Positions 12,801 to 22,800 of a DNA stretch of 64,000 bases are shown piece by piece. Numbering within the stretch: position 1 is the first letter of the stretch; every line of letters starts with the position of its first letter. The DNA comes from Flammula alnicola (lineage: Eukaryota > Basidiomycota > Agaricomycetes > Agaricales > Strophariaceae): positions 119,889 through 183,888 of the forward strand of contig JADNRV010000110.1 of assembly GCA_015499995.1 (NCBI GenBank), given 5' to 3'. The notes below the pieces were generated by a model that had not been told where the DNA came from, made no database searches, and saw only the letters and a program-made list of their open reading frames with translations. A program made the translations under genes and the position numbers.

Positions 12801-13824
12801 TGTTATGTGAATTGTCGCAGATAGATATCCAGAGTAATTAGTCCTTACATTCTTGTCATAATTGCCCTGTGGCCATGCACAACCCCAGCTAGGAAAGCCA
12901 GCGTATACACCTTGATCAGACTCATTGGATCTACCACCACATCCGTCGAGGACTCACCAATACCACGAATCCAATGAAGGCCACTGGTTGAACTTGCCTT
13001 CGAGACCCCAGATAAATGGCATGAGATAGCCGTTCGTCTGCGACTTAAGATTAGCCCAGCCCGAGTCTCCCAAGCAGTCCCCAGAATAACTCGATATCAT
13101 GACCTTTCCGTTAACCTTGAATTGATTAGGGTGATTACTGTACTTGTTCACGCGGGCGACGAGGTCGTCGAGATTGCAAGCCATTTCGGTCAAGTCGAAT
13201 GAATAGAAAAGTTTGATGCCGGTCCCCGAATCTTTGGCCGCTTGATATGCCGTATCGACCTGAGTCCTCTGCCAGTCGTCTGCGCCTATGTTCAATGCAA
13301 TTGCGTCGCTGAACATAAAAATGGTGCATCAGATATAAGGTCATATACGAATGGCTGTAACGCACATTCCTTTGGCTGCGATCTTGTTCATGTCGTCGAG
13401 CCAGTCTGCGTAAGTGTAGGGGTAGCTATAAATAGTGGCCATCAAAAGACGTCATTTTCAACATTATGATTGACCGTACGTGTCTGGTGGTTTGCGGCAG
13501 GATCGAGAATTCGTGAGGGTATGAAATAAGAGCGAATGAATAGAACGTACTGCCAACGATCTACACCAAGTTTGCGAAGCTAATGAGGAAATCCCGCGTA
13601 TATATGAACGGACAACCTACATGGTGCATGAACACATATTTCGCCCCATCTCGTTTCTGCAGCTCAGCCGGGTTTTCTGGGCGAAGAACGGTCCTGTTGC
13701 TGTAGATACTCCAATTTCGTTTACGTTTTACCGAGATGTTGCTATCCAACGAATTTGACGCGATTGATGAAGAGAAAAAGAGAGCCAAAGCAAAAAGTTG
13801 AAGTTGAAAAAATTGAATGCGCAT
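9844..13824 (-). CDS. Secreted GH71 alpha-1,3-glucanase (mutanase) with four WSC domains; microexon gene
   Basis: Hydrolyses alpha-1,3-glucan of fungal walls, or binds and remodels it. Twenty-one exons join in frame to 934 aa: 13621-13824, 13551-13560, 13480-13483, 13366-13425, 12958-13308, 12849-12888, 12767-12785, 12657-12708, 12475-12591, 12396-12419, 12208-12337, 12051-12146, 11789-12002, 11709-11738, 11277-11654, 11006-11234, 10923-10930, 10487-10862, 10413-10420, 9973-10353, 9844-9917. A signal peptide (MRIQFFQLQLFALALFFSSS) comes first. The GH71 domain (about 65-450) has VFMHH-IVGNTYPYT, GIDAIALNIG, a WNDWGESDY motif typical of the family and WDWSEDSMW. A Ser-rich linker follows, then WSC domains near 499-590, 604-692, 734-825 and 833-925, each with C-Y/C-V start, CQ/CxxxC and YAG-(V/T)-E-(D/N/Y)-G cores. 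WSC domains bind wall glucan, so this is probably a wall-tethered enzyme. Four exons of 4-10 nt are inferred from phase and motif. Antisense open frames are shadows. Confidence 0.92.
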
Positions 13825-14920
13825 AATGAGCGTCTTCGAAAGGGAGCGGATAGCTCTGGTGGGTTATAAAGAGTGTGGGCGCCAGAAGGAGTGTGGAGGC
13901 CAAGAAGCCTGGTCAAAGTTCGAGAAGGGTTCGAACGAATGAGGAGAAGACGACGTGGTCGTCGATGAGGAAGAAGCAAGATCAGAGGAACACTCGAGGG
14001 CGTTTTCTTCAGGGTCTTTAAAAGAGCATTCAAAAACAATGCATGGTATAGACGCGGCTGGCGCTGCGCGGGCCCACTTAGGAGCGGATTGTCAGGCACT
14101 CACCGACCCTGGATTAACAACGCCGCCCAAAATTAGGTATGTACCTGTGCCTCTTGAATGATTGTGGAGGCAATGTCCGGGAGGAAAGTTCGCCGGGAAC
14201 TCGAGAACAAATAACGAAGGAAAGGCCTGTGAGGAAGAGGAGAATGTGAGCATGGCTTTTGGGAGCTGCTTTTTGAACGCAGAAAGAAACTCAAGCTTGC
14301 TTCCGATGAAAGGCACCAAAACGTCCAGGAAGCCATGTACGAAAAATGATTCTGAGGCATGATAAGCAGGCAAGATATCTCTTGGTTACCTTGGAAGCCT
14401 GTCAGTCCTTCACAATTACGTCAACTGGGCGGTGCACTGTACTCTACCGATTGCACGATGTATGATGAGCCTCGATGGTTGTATGCGCCTCAGATAGTGC
14501 TCCACCATGAATCGCCCGACTCCTGCTCATAGATGGAGATAGATCTGATAATGTTCATAGGAGACGCCCCTTTAAATCTTTAGTTATAATTATCAAAACC
14601 GACCAGCCAATGGCAGGTACTCACGCCGCGAACACTGTGTGCGGGTACCTCGTCTATTTCAAATCCAAACCTGGCTGATCCAAGGTAAAGTCAACGTTGA
14701 AGCGGTAGCTCTGGTAAGACGACAAGATGGATTCTTGATCATCATGCATGAACGTTAACATTGAGCGTTGATTGAAGCCTGCCAGGAGTTGGCCAGGACG
14801 GAGTAAAGAACAGGGAAGAGATGCTTACGTGATATTCCTGCACTGTTGATGCTCGCTTGATTTCTTGAAGCTCAAGTTTTCTCCCGTTTTTATTTCGATG
14901 AGCATGAAGATTTGTCTTGG
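13825..14920. other. Intergenic, GH71 promoter side
   Basis: The interval holds the promoter of the minus-strand GH71 gene and the upstream region of the Rpp14-like gene. Open frames on both strands between 13955 and 14373 are purine- or pyrimidine-biased (Glu/Ser-rich one way, Phe/Leu-rich the other) and carry no motif I recognise; they may be an untranslated leader. Nothing else stands out. Confidence 0.45.
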
Positions 14921-15294
14921 ATGATGCAGTCAATTCCCTTACACTCCAAAACTCACTATCTACTTTTTTCAATAAAACCGGCTACGAAAGATGACCTGGC
15001 ACTACGGAAAACACTCGCAGATGCCCTGATGCAAAGTTTCGGACTCACCTCCACCGTGACTTACCTTGATATCCTCTGGACAAGTGATGATGGCAGTGAC
15101 TGCGTTATTAGGGCCCAGAAAGAGTATTGCTTCTTGCCTCATTTTTATCGATGTCTTGCTGAAGAATTCGTTTTGATAGAGACGCCACTAAAATTTCAGC
15201 CGCGCTTGCGTCGTGGACTGAGTCGCCGAGGTTGTCGCTTACGAAAGAGTCCCCATTCTTGCCTTCCCTTCTGCGTAGAGACGATGTTCTATAG
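14921..15294 (+). CDS. Ribonuclease P/MRP Rpp14/Pop5-family subunit (N-terminus uncertain)
   Basis: Small protein resembling Rpp14, an RNase P/MRP subunit that helps the ribozyme mature tRNA 5' ends and process rRNA. Two exons, 14921-15123 and 15180-15294, join in frame to 105 aa, close to the 110-125 aa typical of Rpp14. The first half has THYLLFSIKP, then ALRKTLADALMQSFG and TYLDILWTSDDGSDCVIR, matching the alpha-beta pattern of Rpp14/Pop5 (helix ending in F/LG, then a D-V/I-L strand). The second exon gives TKISAALASW, with RLSLTKESPFLPSLL at the end, like the C-terminal 'V...SPFLLAL' of Rpp14. The start is the nearest in-frame ATG; the frame is open upstream for a few codons and a short 5' exon is possible. 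The assignment rests on pattern similarity in a short protein, so it is likely rather than certain. Confidence 0.7.
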
Positions 15295-15845
15295 AGCAGA
15301 CGAGGACAACCACGGAATCTCATGATCAACATTTCTTTCGGAGGAAAAAGCTGTACTGACACAGCTTGGATGCGACCATGACGCCTGCAGACAAATCTTT
15401 TCGGGAACTACCAGAGTCCTCAAGCAGCGATTCCGAAGGAAGGGGGATAAGGATTCGATAACCACCGAAATCTTTCACCTTTCTAAATACCTTCGCTTGC
15501 CATAACTTCAGGCTTAGATCGATTCACAAGGGTTTCTAAATCCGTGGAGGCTTTTCTAATAAACAGCCCGACCAATAAATTATCTGGACTGGAACTTGCG
15601 CGACCGTGTACTGATAGTAACAAGCACTGACACAGTAGAGTATAGGCACTATTACATGGCGAAGAAATCTAACCGATAGCAGCTACAAGTACAATCATGG
15701 GGGAAACTTCGATTCCTATTTCGACGTCCCTAGCATAGATAGATAGCAAGGGCACATCCACCTGGATACTTTTTCGTTCATCTCCCCGCCGAGGCAAGAA
15801 TGAACACCTGGGCAAGCCAGGAACATTTTGGTGTCCGACACCTCA
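15295..15845. other. Intergenic between converging genes
   Basis: Convergent 3' ends of the Rpp14-like and La genes share this interval. I see no open frame of interest, repeat or RNA gene; it probably holds two 3' UTRs and polyadenylation signals. Confidence 0.5.
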
Positions 15846-17701
15846 CTATGAAGCTGCAGTTCCAGCGGCGCCGTCGTTGGTCTTCACTTTCTTCGCGCTC
15901 TGGATAGCAGGTGGCGCGTTCTTCCCTCGAACTCCGGTATCTGGGCCACCATCCGGCTCAACTGCCCGCTTCCTCTTCTCGCCCACTTCTTCCCCTCCCG
16001 CCTTCTCCTTTGCTTCCGCATTGCGGTTGCCACCGCCATAGGATTTTCCACCCCCGCGTCCACCTCGTCCGCCACGACCTCCTCTTCCTCCGCGGCCCCG
16101 TCCACCTCCGCGTCCGCCACGCCCTCGTCCGCCGTCTCTGGAACCGCTTTGGTTGAAGGCGTTACGGGCAGCCGCCTGAGCACGTTCAATCTCGAACTGC
16201 TTCTCCTCGTCCTCTGCGTTGGAACATCCATTAGTTTTCGCGGTTATAAACTGAAGGAATAAAATTAGATGGCTTACCAGTTGGGATAGACCACGTTACA
16301 TCGTGGTTGTTGATCTTCTTAATGGTCGTCTTGACGTATTCGATATCCTCCTCCGACAGCGGTTTGTAGAAACCGACGAGGCCGCTGTTCTCTCCTCGCG
16401 CGTACTTGATGTACGGGGCCTTCCCATCGAATCTCGCCTTGATGGGATCCTAGAGGAACAGCTCGAACCAGTTTGCCAAGATAATGACGTGAAAACTGAC
16501 TTTAATCTCGCCCCACGCAACGTCCCCACCACATCCGTCAAACTTGAGTGTCACACCCTTGACGAAGGGAATGTCTTTTTCATCGATGACTCCTGTTCCT
16601 TCCTCGTTCTGCTTGATGAGGATCTTGTGGCCCAAGAACTCGAGAAAGACGTCCTTCTTTTCTTCCGCATTGCCAGCCTTCTGTGAAGCTTTGCCCTTAC
16701 CCATGTCGCGGAACGCATCGAATTTCTTGGCCGACATAAGATCGCGTCGGTGATTCGCACTCTTTCCAGTCAGTCCCTTTTCTTTAATTTTCATCTCGCA
16801 GTATTCCTCTCTGAAGGTAACGAGTTAGGATAAGCTACATAAAATACATAAAGAGGCTTACTTTGTCATAATAAGCAGCTCTTTTCCTTCCCATGTTGGT
16901 TTAGGGTCAGCTTTAAGGAATTTGTCGACGGTTTCGAAGTCACTGAATTCGGTGAACACAGAGCTCTGATAAAAACGTATTAGCAGGGTATGGCGTGAAT
17001 AAGTGCTGAAAATTTCACTTTGAACTTCTTCGCTTCGTCGCGTCTCATCCGCACAGCAGCAACATTTCCGTATTGACTAAAGAATTCCTCCAGACGGCCT
17101 TGCAACGTGGGCTCTTCATCACCGAAACCTTTCTACCAATCAAGCAACATCAGCACACACTCGGCGACCAGGGAATAAGACAGACGCACAGCGTAGATAC
17201 TTCGCTCAAACTGGTTCTTCGGCTCTTGTGGTTCAGTCAATCGTCGAACCTTGGTGCCTGTCTCATCGACCTCAAGGAAGTCACTGAGTTTCAGGGCCTT
17301 GGCAAGCCATTCCACTCCCTCTGAGCTGTAGTCGCGCATCCGCTTGAACGAGCCTACGGTTTGGATAGAAATCCAATGCTCTGGGTCTTTCGAATACAAG
17401 GTCCACATGAACCTAGGTGCAATAGTTCAAAGATTGAGCCAGGAAAACACGGTTAGTTAACGTACTTGTCGTAAGGAAGGTTGGCATCGGCGAAGTAAAA
17501 TTCAACTGTTCCAGTAAGAAAATGGAACACAGAGACGTTTTAATAAGACTCACTTTGCTTCATGGCCTTTTGCATCTTTTCCAAGAGTTGGGCATCGTCC
17601 ATTACAGCGTCTCCACTTTCCTTCGTCGCTGTTGTGGAGCTCTCACCATTGTTGGCAGCGATCGAGGGTGATGCTGGCTTTTCGGCTAGTACTTCCGCCA
17701 T
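15846..17701 (-). CDS. LHP1: La protein (RNA 3'-UUU chaperone)
   Basis: La-family RNA chaperone that binds the 3' oligo-U of RNA polymerase III transcripts, protects pre-tRNAs and assists their processing. Eight exons (17554-17701, 17466-17505, 17190-17412, 17019-17132, 16862-16965, 16501-16810, 16278-16449, 15846-16213) join in frame to 492 aa. An acidic, Ser-rich leader precedes the La motif (about 47-130: [19 protein letters not shown], then [14 protein letters not shown] and [18 protein letters not shown]). RRM1 follows at about 135-215 ([32 protein letters not shown]). A further, less typical RRM-like region spans about 255-375. The tail has an [10 protein letters not shown] box near 400-440 and a basic KRKR...KKVK segment that looks like a nuclear localisation signal. 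The start codon is the only ATG before the La motif. Its neighbour at 14.9 kb encodes another tRNA-processing factor. Confidence 0.95.
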
Positions 17702-18400
17702 AATAAATCCAAGGAAAGAGGGAAATAAATCGGAAGGAAATAATGTGAACTGTGAAGAGTCAGATTTTTATTTCGATGATCGTATTTGCGCTGAGGTTAG
17801 GGCTACGTCCCGGCTGGGCCGACCCATTCGCGCGAACTCCCTGGCCGTCACAAGTTCCCTCGTCAGCTTTCTTTCGCTCTTGAACAATAATGGCTCCGTA
17901 GTTTCACGAGTCACGACTCACAATCTTGGTGCCGTTTCGGATGTTCCGTCCTCACCATATCTTCGTTACTTGCCCACGGTTCGCTACTTACAGGCGTTGG
18001 CACATCACCCATTAATCTGCCTTCAAACTTCAGGACTATAATTGCTTTATTTTCAATTTACATAAAACGCCAATCTACGTAAAATCCAGCCCAGCAATAT
18101 ACCCAGTGTTACTCCCTGATCTAGTAGTAAAGGGAAAAGAAAACGAAAGCTGCAGCCAGTTATTGAAGTTCAAGTTGGAATAACGAAATATAGCCATCTT
18201 TTGGTAGTATACAATGCATCTGGTAAATGTCCATAGATCGAACTCACATAGAAAACAGATACAAATGAGAGATTTGAAGGTAGGCTACCTATACATACAT
18301 AAATTTAGATACAGACTCGACGGTGGTCTAACCTTTAAATTTTGATAAATAGTACTACAGATGAGTGAGTTGATGATCACCAGGACCAATGGATGTTTAT
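17702..18400. other. Intergenic, La promoter and 3' UTR of phosphotransferase
   Basis: Upstream region of the La gene and 3' flank of the next minus-strand gene. An open frame at 17562-18041 on the plus strand is partly antisense to La exon 1 and has no motif. No repeat or RNA gene seen. Confidence 0.5.
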
Positions 18401-19819
18401 TCAAGCGATTTCTTGACTGTGAATCACGTCTATGGCGCCTACCTCGTCCGCGAATCTTCGAAAGTCCTGGTCAATGTCGTCGTCCGAGCCCAGCATCCGG
18501 TGGAGGGCCCTGCCGGTTTGGTCATAGTCGCAAGCGAGAGAATACATCCAGTACGCCAAATACGCTCCGACGTGGCCCGCGTCAGAGTCATGGAGCGCTG
18601 CAAGGGTCCTTCCAGATGCCGGTTTAACGTGGACCACGCCGTCTTGTGATTCCGCAGCGACCAACTCGCGATTGAAAACGCGATGAACCACAGGACGAAT
18701 GGGGGATGGTGGTGGCGACATTAATGAATCTTCTGATAGGGAACTCGAGCATGACCCCGAGTCCGGGTCTGAGAAGTGACCTGACACTTCGAATGTTGGA
18801 ACAGCGAAGGCCTCCCATGGGACCGTGCCAGCACAATCCCAATCGAGAACACCGACAATATGTCCTGTCTCGTCCACGAGAATATTGTCGCTGTGCAAAT
18901 CTCCGTGACGCATCGGAAATGGACCCCGATCATCGCGCTCGTCAACCAGAGGCATCATGGCCTTGCGCCATAACGAAGCCACAAATCGGCGCTTCAGTTG
19001 CGCAGCGTCGGCAGCTTCACTTTCCTCAGCTTCGTCGTCGAGGCCGGCGGCCATCGCGAGTTTTTCGTATGCCTCGGCTTGGAGAGCGAAATATTCTTTT
19101 GCAGAGTTGAATGGACCCAACCCGAAGTCAGCGCCAGGGCCTATGGAGACCACCCCCTGCGCGTCTATCACGAAGGATCCAATGCGGTCGAATGTAATGC
19201 GGCTGAGTTGTACGTGGATATCGGCAATGTCACGCAAGTAGCGCTGGAGTATTGATCGTTTACTCTCGTCGCCTCCCAGTGGGTCAGGAGTTTGTTCAGT
19301 GGCGTCGACCGCACTGTCAGAGCTCAGCTCATGGATGGCGATACCACAGTCTTCAATTGTCATGCCGGTGATGGCGGTCATAAGTACGAAGGCGGGGAAA
19401 TCCGGTCCCAAGGGGTTGGAAGGTGATGGATGCGCGTGATATGCGATTATTTCTGGAATGGGGATGGTGGTACGCTGACGGACAAGATGAAGAGCTGCCA
19501 CTTCATTTAGGATCTTTCGTTCAAGCTGCGCAGCAGTGTTAAAGTAGGCATCCATGGGCCGCATCCCGAATCGGATGATCCAGGACATGTTACTCGGGAA
19601 AAGGAGTTCAAAGACGAGGAACGACTGTCCCCAGGTGTAATGGTCGGCGACAAGGCGACATGGGAGTCGTTGGGGGTGGAGTGAAGATGCGTAGGATTCG
19701 ATTGCGCTGTGGTGTGGTTTGAGTTGATTGACCATTGAAATCACCCGGTTGGCGTATTCTGGCTCCATAATCTCAAGAGAGGCGTTCACGTCTGGCCAAT
19801 TATCGCTGATAGGAGGCAT
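18401..19819 (-). CDS. APH-fold (aminoglycoside phosphotransferase family) small-molecule kinase-like protein
   Basis: Predicted ATP-dependent phosphotransferase of the APH/ChoK fold; fungal members are numerous and mostly of unknown substrate, so antibiotic resistance should not be inferred. A single exon encodes 472 aa from the ATG that begins PPISDNWPDVNASLEIMEP. Visible parts: N-lobe with LVADHYTWGQSFLVFEL and WIIRFG, the PIPEIIAYH strand, FVLMTAITG hinge, the Brenner catalytic motif HGDLHSDNILV near residue 302 (Asp as base, Asn for metal) and the metal motif GVLDWDCAG near 325. An acidic Ser-rich insert (SDPDSGSCSSSLSEDS) lies after the catalytic core. The frame stays open upstream to a Met at 20239, which would add 140 residues with no domain and lower coding quality, so I treat that as leader. 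Being intronless among intron-rich neighbours is a mild oddity. Confidence 0.88.
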   Translation of the reverse strand: MPPISDNWPDVNASLEIMEPEYANRVISMVNQLKPHHSAIESYASSLHPQRLPCRLVADHYTWGQSFLVFELLFPSNMSWIIRFGMRPMDAYFNTAAQLERKILNEVAALHLVRQRTTIPIPEIIAYHAHPSPSNPLGPDFPAFVLMTAITGMTIEDCGIAIHELSSDSAVDATEQTPDPLGGDESKRSILQRYLRDIADIHVQLSRITFDRIGSFVIDAQGVVSIGPGADFGLGPFNSAKEYFALQAEAYEKLAMAAGLDDEAEESEAADAAQLKRRFVASLWRKAMMPLVDERDDRGPFPMRHGDLHSDNILVDETGHIVGVLDWDCAGTVPWEAFAVPTFEVSGHFSDPDSGSCSSSLSEDSLMSPPPSPIRPVVHRVFNRELVAAESQDGVVHVKPASGRTLAALHDSDAGHVGAYLAYWMYSLACDYDQTGRALHRMLGSDDDIDQDFRRFADEVGAIDVIHSQEIA

Positions 19820-22800
19820 CTTAAATGAAAAGGAGGTTGTGTGAAGCGCGTCTATCGACAACAGTGACGAAAAGATAATGAGAGATATCGGGGAAGGTGA
19901 GATAGTTGTTGGGAGAAAGAAACCAAGACAGCCTTGTGGGGGGCTGGTGAACTGTTTAGGTGCATGTTTGACGCGTGCATCATGCATGTCTTGCTTGTCA
20001 GGGTCCGACCACGGTCCGCCAATTCGCCGAATGCGATATTCAGCACTTACATAATCCATGTCCAAAAGGCAGTGTTCTGGGCAGGCGCCGAGGCTCCATG
20101 TAAGCTTGCGGCAGAGATGCAGAAAAGCAAAGGCAAAGGATATATTTACAAGTCCATCACGTCCTACGCGCTGCATGCGGGGCGTTCCGCCCGACGCCAT
20201 GAGCGCCAATATTACGTGTTTCGATGACTCCAATTTCAAGTTCTTACGAAAGCCATAATGAGGCTGCCTATGTACATGTCATCTGCCTGACGGGTGACCT
20301 CGCCGCAACAACGATTTCGTTTGTCATGGTTAAAAGGCCGAGTTGAATTCAAGGCCGGAGATACATATATCTATATATGGCCACCACTATTAGGAGTTCA
20401 ACTGTATTCACCGAGCTCACGCAACTACCGCTCGGCGTCGTAGACGGGAATCCGAACGGGCCCGGGCCCTCAGTAAGGAAATAGTCATGGCGTGCCGAAT
20501 GTGACGTGTGTCATCGTGGCTCCCGGAAAGTATGCATGCGTAGTTTGATATCCAATCAACCATGAACGAAATAAGCATACTTACTACTATTGGTGTGGGC
20601 TTAGTGGAAGATATTTGGTCACTATACGTAGGTGTTAAAATTGGGGCTCTTTCAGTCAAAGAAACGTTAGCCGTAAATATTTTACGATGACAGGGGAACT
20701 TTCCGACAGAGAGCAACTTCTGTGAAAGGAGGCCGAAATAGCAGGGTGGAAAGTATGGAATCGTTAGACACGGGAACAGAGGATGCGGGATGAACATGGC
20801 TCGATTTATAAGAGCTCGAAGTCCGATAGACACTGGACGGTATGGCGGGCGTTCTGCCAACATTCTGCACAATAATTAGTCCGTCGCCTCAAAATAAATA
20901 TGCGTGTCGTAGAACTTTACTAGTCAGTCTAATAATTTAAAAGAGATGTCACATAAAAACTAAGCTGCCCTGTCTCATCTTGCAGGTTATTTGTGTACCG
21001 TGTGTACTCGATTGCTCTCTGGCCGAGGTCGACTTTTAAAAACTAACACGCATTCAGAACTACTTAAGTAGGCATGCAAACATAAGAAATATCACATGAT
21101 GCAACTTACGTTCGGCCCATTGATCCAGTCCCTAGCGCAAAAGCCATTTGAGATACTGACTGTGCGCGTACAATATTGAAGTTATAGTACCTTGCACGTA
21201 CGCCCGTGTATTCAAACAGTTGGTTTAAAATTGCGGCATGTTGGAATTTAGGAAGAATAATTCATTAAATAAACGCCCGTAACGGCGACGAGCCGCGACA
21301 TGCTTTCAGAAATGTTCATACCTGGTCGAACAATTAGAAACATGCTGAAGAAGGGGTGTTGATCGCAGGCTGCCCCTGATATTAAGTCAATGGAAACTTT
21401 CAAGAGGGAGGGACGCACATATTGTAGTTGAACAATTTCTTCCTTAACAGATACGCATGCATAAGACCCACTACTCACGGTAGTGGGAATTATCGTCGCA
21501 ACTGTTGCTTTTCAACAGGAATCCGCCAACTCTGAAATAATCGCCATTTTCGATTATTTGGCCTCGAAGACTAGGTGGAGAATTCAAGGAGTAGTGGGGT
21601 TGCCTGCGCATAGCTTCCGGCCTTAAGGGTGTTATTAACCATTAACAAGTCGCAACATGGACTCGAGTCGGAGCAGAAGAGGATGTGTTTTGTTTCTCGG
21701 GACTTACCGGGAACAAACAAACGCAAAGCGCGCCATTCGGAGATCGCAGGAGGCGCCGTGCAATTTGGGTGATGTCAACACCAATTATACTGTTAAAACG
21801 CCACTCATTCATATTTCCCTCTGTGAATCGACTCAACTTGTAAATGACCTTGTAAATGACTCTCTCAAAATAATTCTGGCTGAACACGCAGCAACATGTT
21901 GAACTAGTCACCCACGCACTGCGGAGACGAGTTTTGATCATTTCAGCGATCTACGGTTGAACAGTATTCCTTGGCCGAAAAGTAAAGGTGTCTTACTAGA
22001 CAGGTTCTCAACAGTCTCTGCTGCTCTCCGTCTGTCGCCTCAGGGATTTCAGTACTTCATCCATTATATCTCTGACAGCGACAATTTTCCGATATACTGT
22101 ACCCTTGACATTCGCCGTATTGAAGGAAGACTTGCGATTGCCTCTTCTGAAGATCCGGAACACTTATTCTCCGAGGAATCTGGGAAATTAACATGGACAT
22201 GAGGACAACGACCCCAACGGCCATCAGTCCAATTTCAAAGCTTCACCGACTTATGTGCTACGCCGTTTCGTCTCTTAATTCCTGATTGTTGGCTTCCTGT
22301 ACTCTGTTCTGTGGTGATTGTGGTGTTCGCCACCCTATGGCGCGAACTATCAACGTTTAACGTTTAATCTTGGACTTGTATTTTGGAATTCTGGTCTCAT
22401 CATTCACATGCATGCCGCGCGGGAAGTGGAACGAAGCAACGGATCTCAAATTCGAAATCAGCATTACGGATTTCTCTTCCTGGATCGGAGTAGAGCGAGG
22501 GAGTTTTGAGTCCCACTTATTACTTCCAGCTGGACGAATAGGAGCGCTTCATTGCACAGTGCTGGACTGAGTGAGGACTCTCGTCTCCATCACCAGTCCC
22601 ACAAGTCCAGCTCCGTTCCCACTTGACTAGGGAAGAATGCACATGTCCTCCCGCGACCCTGACTGCGTACTGAATGACCAGTAATCTGGCGATCATTGTC
22701 TTCCTTTGCGGCTCCTTACCCCACCCCGTCTCAAGTGGGTTAGATTTTCATGCCTACTTCAAGCCTACTTCTTGTCAACCGAACGAAATATGGGTCACAA

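Noticed and set aside
18401..19819. Calling the APH-like gene an antibiotic resistance gene
   Set aside because: The fold is shared by many fungal kinases of unknown substrate; nothing in the sequence points to aminoglycosides.
19820..20239. Upstream 140-residue extension of the APH-like protein
   Set aside because: Open but without conserved text, and the Met at 19819 directly precedes family-like sequence.
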